A stretch of DNA of 59,314 nucleotides from positions 1 through 59,314 of IMG/VR virus record IMGVR_UViG_3300036768_000707; one strand, written 5' to 3'. Position 1 is the first letter of the stretch. Every line of letters starts with the position of its first letter. The translations under genes were made by a program, and so were the position numbers. The notes under the pieces are model-generated. The model made no database searches, was not told the origin of the DNA, and was given only the letters and a program-made list of their open reading frames with translations. Of this stretch, positions 55,399-59,314 are shown in pieces. Source of the stretch: a virus.

Positions 55399-57669
55399 TT
55401 AGCCTACTAGCACAGGAGGTGTGTACGAGCCCTCGCCAACGAACATCTCGGGCGTGTATGAGCCTACACCGACAACTAGCTTAGGCACGTAAGACCCTGT
55501 CCCCACGAAGACCTGCGTCGAGAGCGTGCGCATGACTTCAGCTGTGAGCGAAGATGTGCCGGAGAGTGATGCGCTCGTGCGCAGCGTGAGCACTCCGGCC
55601 GCAACGACCGTCGTCGTGCCCGAAAGCGTCGCAGCCCCAGACACAGTGTGTGCGACAGTGCCCGAAGCAGTGAGCTGTGACGTTGCTGTGACGGTGACGA
55701 CTGCACCTCTGACGATGACAGGGGCGGCCGTCAGTTGGGAGGTTGCGACGAGCGCCGCCGAAGTACTGCGCGTGACAGCGCCTTGGGCAGTTACTGTTGA
55801 CGTTGCGGACGCTGCTGCTGAAGCGGTATGCGCGATACTGGCCTGCGCCGTAACCGTCCCGGCCGCCGCGGCCGTCGCTGAAGCAGCGTGCGCGCACGTG
55901 CCGAAGGCAACGAGTGTTGATGATGCCGCGAGTGCTGCGGCTCCTGCACGCGTGACAGCCCCCTCCGCCCCGACCGTCCCGGCTGCCGTGACCGTCGCCG
56001 ATGCTGCGTGCGCGACAACTCCCTGCGCTGTGATAGTTGACGTTGCAGCGAGTGCCGCAGACCCAGCAACGCCTCCGCCCCCGGGCGTCGTGACGGTGCC
56101 GTCTGCGACGACTGTCCCCACCCCTGAGAGCTGCGCCTGTGCGGCATGCGTAGCCTGTGCTGTAGCTACGACAGCACCGAGCCCCGCGAGTGAGGCTTGG
56201 GCGTGATGCGTGACGGCTGCTGATGCTGAACACGTCGTGGCACCCGAAAGCGACGTCTCCGCGGAGTGCGTGACAACGGCTATCGCTGATACTGATGACG
56301 CACCCGCGATCTGCGTCTGTGCTGCATGCACGACCTGCGGTGTAGGCGCGATCGTGCCTTGCGCTGAAACAGTTGCCGCACCTGACCGCACCAGCCCTGG
56401 TGCTGCGACGACTGCTCCCGCCGCCGCAAGAGCTCCCTGTGCGGTATGCGCGACAGTGGGAGTGAGCGTCAGTGTTGCAGTTGCAGAGATTGCCGCGGCT
56501 GCACGTCGTACAGCTTCTGCCTGAGCAACAAGCGCTCCCTGCGCTGTGAGTGCGGCAGCTGCGCCGCGTGCGCATACAGCGCTAGCACTGGCACTTCCTA
56601 CGCCCTGGAGCCCAGCTTGAGCCCCACGCGTGACAGTCGCTGTTGCGACGAGTGCTGACGCGCCCGACAGGGCTGCATCAGCTACATGCGTGACAGAAGC
56701 TGTTGCCTGAAGAGTTGCCGACGAAGAAGGATGGCTCTCCGCAGTGTGAGCGACTGTCGCGTTCGTCGAGATCGTCGAGCTTGCAGATAGTACCGCATCG
56801 CCTGACTGTGTACCGCCTGCGGTCTCATCGAAGTCCAAGCCTCCGAACGTGTTGCCGCCGAAGACGAACGAGCCAAACGTGTTCGCAGAGCGAGGCGGAG
56901 GTGGTGGAGGGGCTCCTGCCCCCTCCACCAGCGACGCATCTGTGTCGATCCGCGCGCGGCCAATCGTACGTACGTTCTGGGGGACAACTGCGCTAACATC
57001 TCCACGGATAAGCGTTGGTGCAGATGCGTCAACGAGCGTCCCGCGGGAACCAGAGATCAGATCTCGGTAGCCTGACGCAGACGCTACATCTACATGGAAG
57101 ACAAGCCCCTTCGGCCTGTAGTCAGGATCAAACCGTTTCGCTGCGATCGCAGTGATTTCTGCCTGCGTGAGCGCCCTGTTCCAGATACGGGCGAAGATGA
57201 TATCACCGTCGCCCTTTCCTCCTGTCCAGTTGTCTCCGCCAAGGCGGACGCCGAGCCCTGACTGGTTTGCAGGTGTCGGGACATTGCTGTTCGTGCCTCC
57301 AGCAGTGAGCTTCCAGCCCTGATCTGAACGAGCATAGAAACTGGTCGCTGTCCCGCCCGGTGTGTACGCACACACGTACCAGACCCAGATGTTCGTCAGG
57401 ACAGGGATTGAGCCGTATGGGCCAGTATCTTGAACCCAGAGTCCGTAGTTCGACCCGCCATCAGAGCCGAGATACCAGTTGTTCGCTTGTCCGTAACCGA
57501 AGATCTCCCCGAAGTTGGCCGTTGTCCGGAGGCAGAACATGATCTCGACCGTAAATGGGGTCGAGCCTCCGTTCGGAACGTTCGGAACTGCACCAAAATC
57601 GAGCCGGCTTCCAGACGATACGAACGAGAGCGCCGACACCGCACGAACAGGAGTCGGACGCTTAGGCAT
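55399..57669 (-). CDS. Tail fibre with LamG-like N-terminus and 20-residue repeats
   Basis: The 756-residue protein starts with a concanavalin/LamG-like domain (about 1-215; FTVEIMFCLRTTANFGEIFG, IFARIWNRALTQAEITAI). A Pro-rich hinge (APPPPPPR) follows, and then about nineteen Ala/Thr/Val-rich units of close to 20 residues (such as QASLAGLGAVVATAQATHA). The end is three copies of VG-x-GSYTP. The repeats probably form an elongated trimeric stalk. The N-terminal LamG-like domain could be virion- or glycan-binding. Repeat number may vary between relatives. It lies between two smaller virion genes. Confidence 0.78.
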   Translation of the reverse strand: MPKRPTPVRAVSALSFVSSGSRLDFGAVPNVPNGGSTPFTVEIMFCLRTTANFGEIFGYGQANNWYLGSDGGSNYGLWVQDTGPYGSIPVLTNIWVWYVCAYTPGGTATSFYARSDQGWKLTAGGTNSNVPTPANQSGLGVRLGGDNWTGGKGDGDIIFARIWNRALTQAEITAIAAKRFDPDYRPKGLVFHVDVASASGYRDLISGSRGTLVDASAPTLIRGDVSAVVPQNVRTIGRARIDTDASLVEGAGAPPPPPPRSANTFGSFVFGGNTFGGLDFDETAGGTQSGDAVLSASSTISTNATVAHTAESHPSSSATLQATASVTHVADAALSGASALVATATVTRGAQAGLQGVGSASASAVCARGAAAALTAQGALVAQAEAVRRAAAAISATATLTLTPTVAHTAQGALAAAGAVVAAPGLVRSGAATVSAQGTIAPTPQVVHAAQTQIAGASSVSAIAVVTHSAETSLSGATTCSASAAVTHHAQASLAGLGAVVATAQATHAAQAQLSGVGTVVADGTVTTPGGGGVAGSAALAATSTITAQGVVAHAASATVTAAGTVGAEGAVTRAGAAALAASSTLVAFGTCAHAASATAAAAGTVTAQASIAHTASAAASATSTVTAQGAVTRSTSAALVATSQLTAAPVIVRGAVVTVTATSQLTASGTVAHTVSGAATLSGTTTVVAAGVLTLRTSASLSGTSSLTAEVMRTLSTQVFVGTGSYVPKLVVGVGSYTPEMFVGEGSYTPPVLVG

Positions 57670-57672
57670 GTG

Positions 57673-58113
57673 CTACACCGTCTGCAAGCTGTGCGGTCGC
57701 ATCTTCAGTGTGTTGCCCGATGCTGCCATCGCCTGTCCTGCGGAGTTCACGATGAGTGCTTTCCACAGACCTGGGGGCAAGACAATATCCGGCAACACGA
57801 TACGCTGTGCCGACGTGACCGCCCGTATCTCGAACGCGCCAACAAACGCTGAGTTCGGAGGCGCAACGCTCGACGAGCCGTCAGAGAAGTTCGTACCGTC
57901 CGCTGCACGAAGCAGATAGAGATCGACAGTAGCTCCTGTTGAAGGGCTCACACCGAATGTCACAACAAGTTCAAAGTCGCCATACAGATCAGCAGCTGTC
58001 GTATCTCCACCAAACGAGGAAGAAAGTGCGCGTGCACCGCTCGCAAGGCTATTTAGCTCAGTCGTCATGACCGAGACAAGTGTGCCGTACGTGTTCTGTT
58101 TGATAATGGCCAT
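57673..58113 (-). CDS. Small tail or fibre-associated protein
   Basis: This 146-residue protein begins MAIIKQNTYGTLVSVMTTEL and has a beta-sandwich pattern (DFELVVTFGVSPS, TVDLYLLRAADGTNF, IVLPDIVLPPGLWKALIVNS). This resembles the small virion proteins encoded beside fibres. It is separated from the fibre gene by 3 nt. Function unknown. Confidence 0.65.
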   Translation of the reverse strand: MAIIKQNTYGTLVSVMTTELNSLASGARALSSSFGGDTTAADLYGDFELVVTFGVSPSTGATVDLYLLRAADGTNFSDGSSSVAPPNSAFVGAFEIRAVTSAQRIVLPDIVLPPGLWKALIVNSAGQAMAASGNTLKMRPHSLQTV

Positions 58114-58135
58114 CTCTTCTCCCTCCCCGCTCTAA

Positions 58136-59314
58136 CTACGAGAACATCGGTGCGCGCAACTTCACAATGAAGCGTGGGAGCACCTTCGGAGCAGCGCCGA
58201 AGATCGGCTGCACAGCTCCCGCATCTGCAAGCGTCCCGCTAATCGATGTGGAAACCGACTGGAATCCATTCACTGTAGATGCCGAGACAGTGGGCAGTGC
58301 GTTGCCGACAGGAAGAGGAGGCCACGTCATGCCCGCGCCAGCAATCACGCGGTACGTTGCTGCCGCGCCCTGCGACACGCCCGAAAGCCAGTACCATCCC
58401 GGTCGAAGTAACTGATAGCAGTTAGTCGCTACCTTATAGCCTGTCGTTGATGTATCCACTTGCCCGAAGTCCGCGATGAGCCTTCCGGGCTTCGTGTGCG
58501 AAGAGTCAGGATAGTAGATTCCAAGACGACACTTTCCACTCGCTATCGCTGTCGTCACTTCGACGCCAATGCCAGTGAGAATGCAGAGCCTCTGGACATA
58601 GAAGGGAGCGAAGAACTGCTGGTTGAGTGTAGTAGCTCCTGTACCTAATGTTCCAGTAGGGACGAATATCCACTCGTCGTCCGCGATTCCCGTAATCCAG
58701 TCACGCGAGTACTGAGTCCACGCGCCCTGCACAGCAGCCATCTGGTAATCGACGGGCTTCGGCATGCGCGAAAAGGCACGGTAGATGTGATCAGCATATG
58801 CAGCATGGCCAAGATTGCTAAGATGCAGGCCGTCGGTGTGCATCCAGTCAGCGGCGCCGAGCCAGTCATCCGTCGCATGCGTCTGCTTCGTTGACCCCAA
58901 CGCACCACGCAGTAATGTCAGTGTGTAGTTCGGGTGAGAGCCAGAGACAGCCTGCACGATCATCAGTTCGGGCGCAGTCGAAGTGTAGCCTGCGGCAACG
59001 AGTGCGCCAACAGTCGGCGCCCAGGCGCTACTGTTCGCGATGAACGGGACATTTGCCGTTGTCGTATCCGTCGCGTTCATCGTAAATCCAGAGCCGCCGA
59101 TCTTACCTGCCCGCTCATGCGATGGCGTCCAGACATCCGCGACCTGTACCCAGTTGCTGCCGTCTGATTCCGCAAACTCAGCAACAACGGAGGTCGTTGC
59201 GTAATTGAACCAAGTTGGGTTATTTGGATCTCCAGACCAGGCAGCAATCGAGAAGCCCGCACCGTTGTTCTTGTACTCATACTCATGGACATTCGTCACA
59301 ACAGTCGGGGGAGG
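58136..59314 (-). CDS. SGNH-hydrolase-like tail protein (partial at right edge)
   Basis: The frame is open to the right edge (at least 392 residues) and contains the block V of SGNH hydrolases, DGLHLSNLGHAAYADHI (Asp and His of the triad, near residue 160 of the visible part). The N-terminal GDS block is outside the window. After it comes a beta-rich receptor-binding-like part (WYWLSGVSQGAAATYRVIAG). A GTG at 59299 lies inside the gene and is not the true start. Such enzymes deacetylate host surface glycans. Confidence 0.7.
   Translation of the reverse strand, partial: PPPTVVTNVHEYEYKNNGAGFSIAAWSGDPNNPTWFNYATTSVVAEFAESDGSNWVQVADVWTPSHERAGKIGGSGFTMNATDTTTANVPFIANSSAWAPTVGALVAAGYTSTAPELMIVQAVSGSHPNYTLTLLRGALGSTKQTHATDDWLGAADWMHTDGLHLSNLGHAAYADHIYRAFSRMPKPVDYQMAAVQGAWTQYSRDWITGIADDEWIFVPTGTLGTGATTLNQQFFAPFYVQRLCILTGIGVEVTTAIASGKCRLGIYYPDSSHTKPGRLIADFGQVDTSTTGYKVATNCYQLLRPGWYWLSGVSQGAAATYRVIAGAGMTWPPLPVGNALPTVSASTVNGFQSVSTSISGTLADAGAVQPIFGAAPKVLPRFIVKLRAPMFS

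Noticed and set aside
1-59314. Integrase, attachment site or tRNA genes
   Set aside because: None of the translated genes shows tyrosine or serine recombinase motifs and no tRNA cloverleaf was noticed by eye; temperate life remains undecided because part of the genome is missing.

Overview
The window is most of the genome of an uncultivated tailed double-stranded DNA phage (Caudoviricetes). The head genes are of the HK97/SPP1 type, with a long tape-measure protein and no tail sheath visible, so a siphovirus is likeliest. Almost every gene reads on the minus strand. Both ends cut genes: the tape-measure gene runs off the left edge, and an SGNH-like tail or fibre gene enters from the right edge, also on minus. 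This fits a circular or circularly permuted genome opened inside the tail module. No integrase, tRNA gene or CRISPR array was seen. Thr-Pro-rich linkers, a dockerin-like repeat and lectin-like domains in the exported and virion proteins hint at an environmental bacterial host, perhaps Chloroflexota, but this is only a hint.

Layout, reading leftwards from 16.6 kb: large terminase; a small zinc protein; portal; MuF-like protein; XkdF-like protease; two further zinc/coiled-coil or scaffold candidates; major capsid protein (MCP); a beta-rich structural protein; connector, closure and neck proteins; a tail terminator candidate; a tandem pair of small beta proteins; tail tube; a two-frame tail chaperone pair; tape measure. 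From 16.6 to 33.1 kb lies an accessory region of about 45 small genes in short cassettes on both strands: beta-class methyltransferase, VWA protein, J-domain protein, a protein related to the IS110 transposase C-terminal domain, many zinc-knuckle proteins, a lipoprotein lytic transglycosylase, a frame-disrupted staphylococcal-type nuclease, a GH25-like barrel protein and a Cro/CI-type regulator. From 33 to 50.7 kb are a small-terminase candidate, a 7-deazaguanine pathway (PRTase-FolE fusion, QueD, QueE, QueC, DpdA-like), a PrimPol-helicase, VRR nuclease, single-strand binding protein, Sak4-like ATPase, PD-(D/E)XK exonuclease, a uracil-DNA-glycosylase/DNA polymerase A fusion, a SNF2-like helicase and a sliding clamp. 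From 50.8 kb to the right edge are exported and fibre proteins, amidase and holin-like genes.

The most striking feature is a regulon. Ten promoters in the accessory region share TTGACA, an 18-nt spacer and TATGAT/TATACT, and the spacer always contains the palindrome ACGTCA-NN-TGACGT. An autoregulated helix-turn-helix (HTH) gene at 31.8 to 32.1 kb sits beside the divergent pair of such promoters and is the natural candidate repressor. A related cluster of half-sites lies just downstream of the likely promoter of the structural operon. Between some cassettes lie arrays of degenerate 18-20 nt or 21 nt repeats whose role I cannot name.

Functionally, the Que enzymes would make preQ0, which the DpdA-like enzyme would place into phage DNA. 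The replisome genes and clamp share operons with QueC and DpdA, so modification and replication are probably expressed together.
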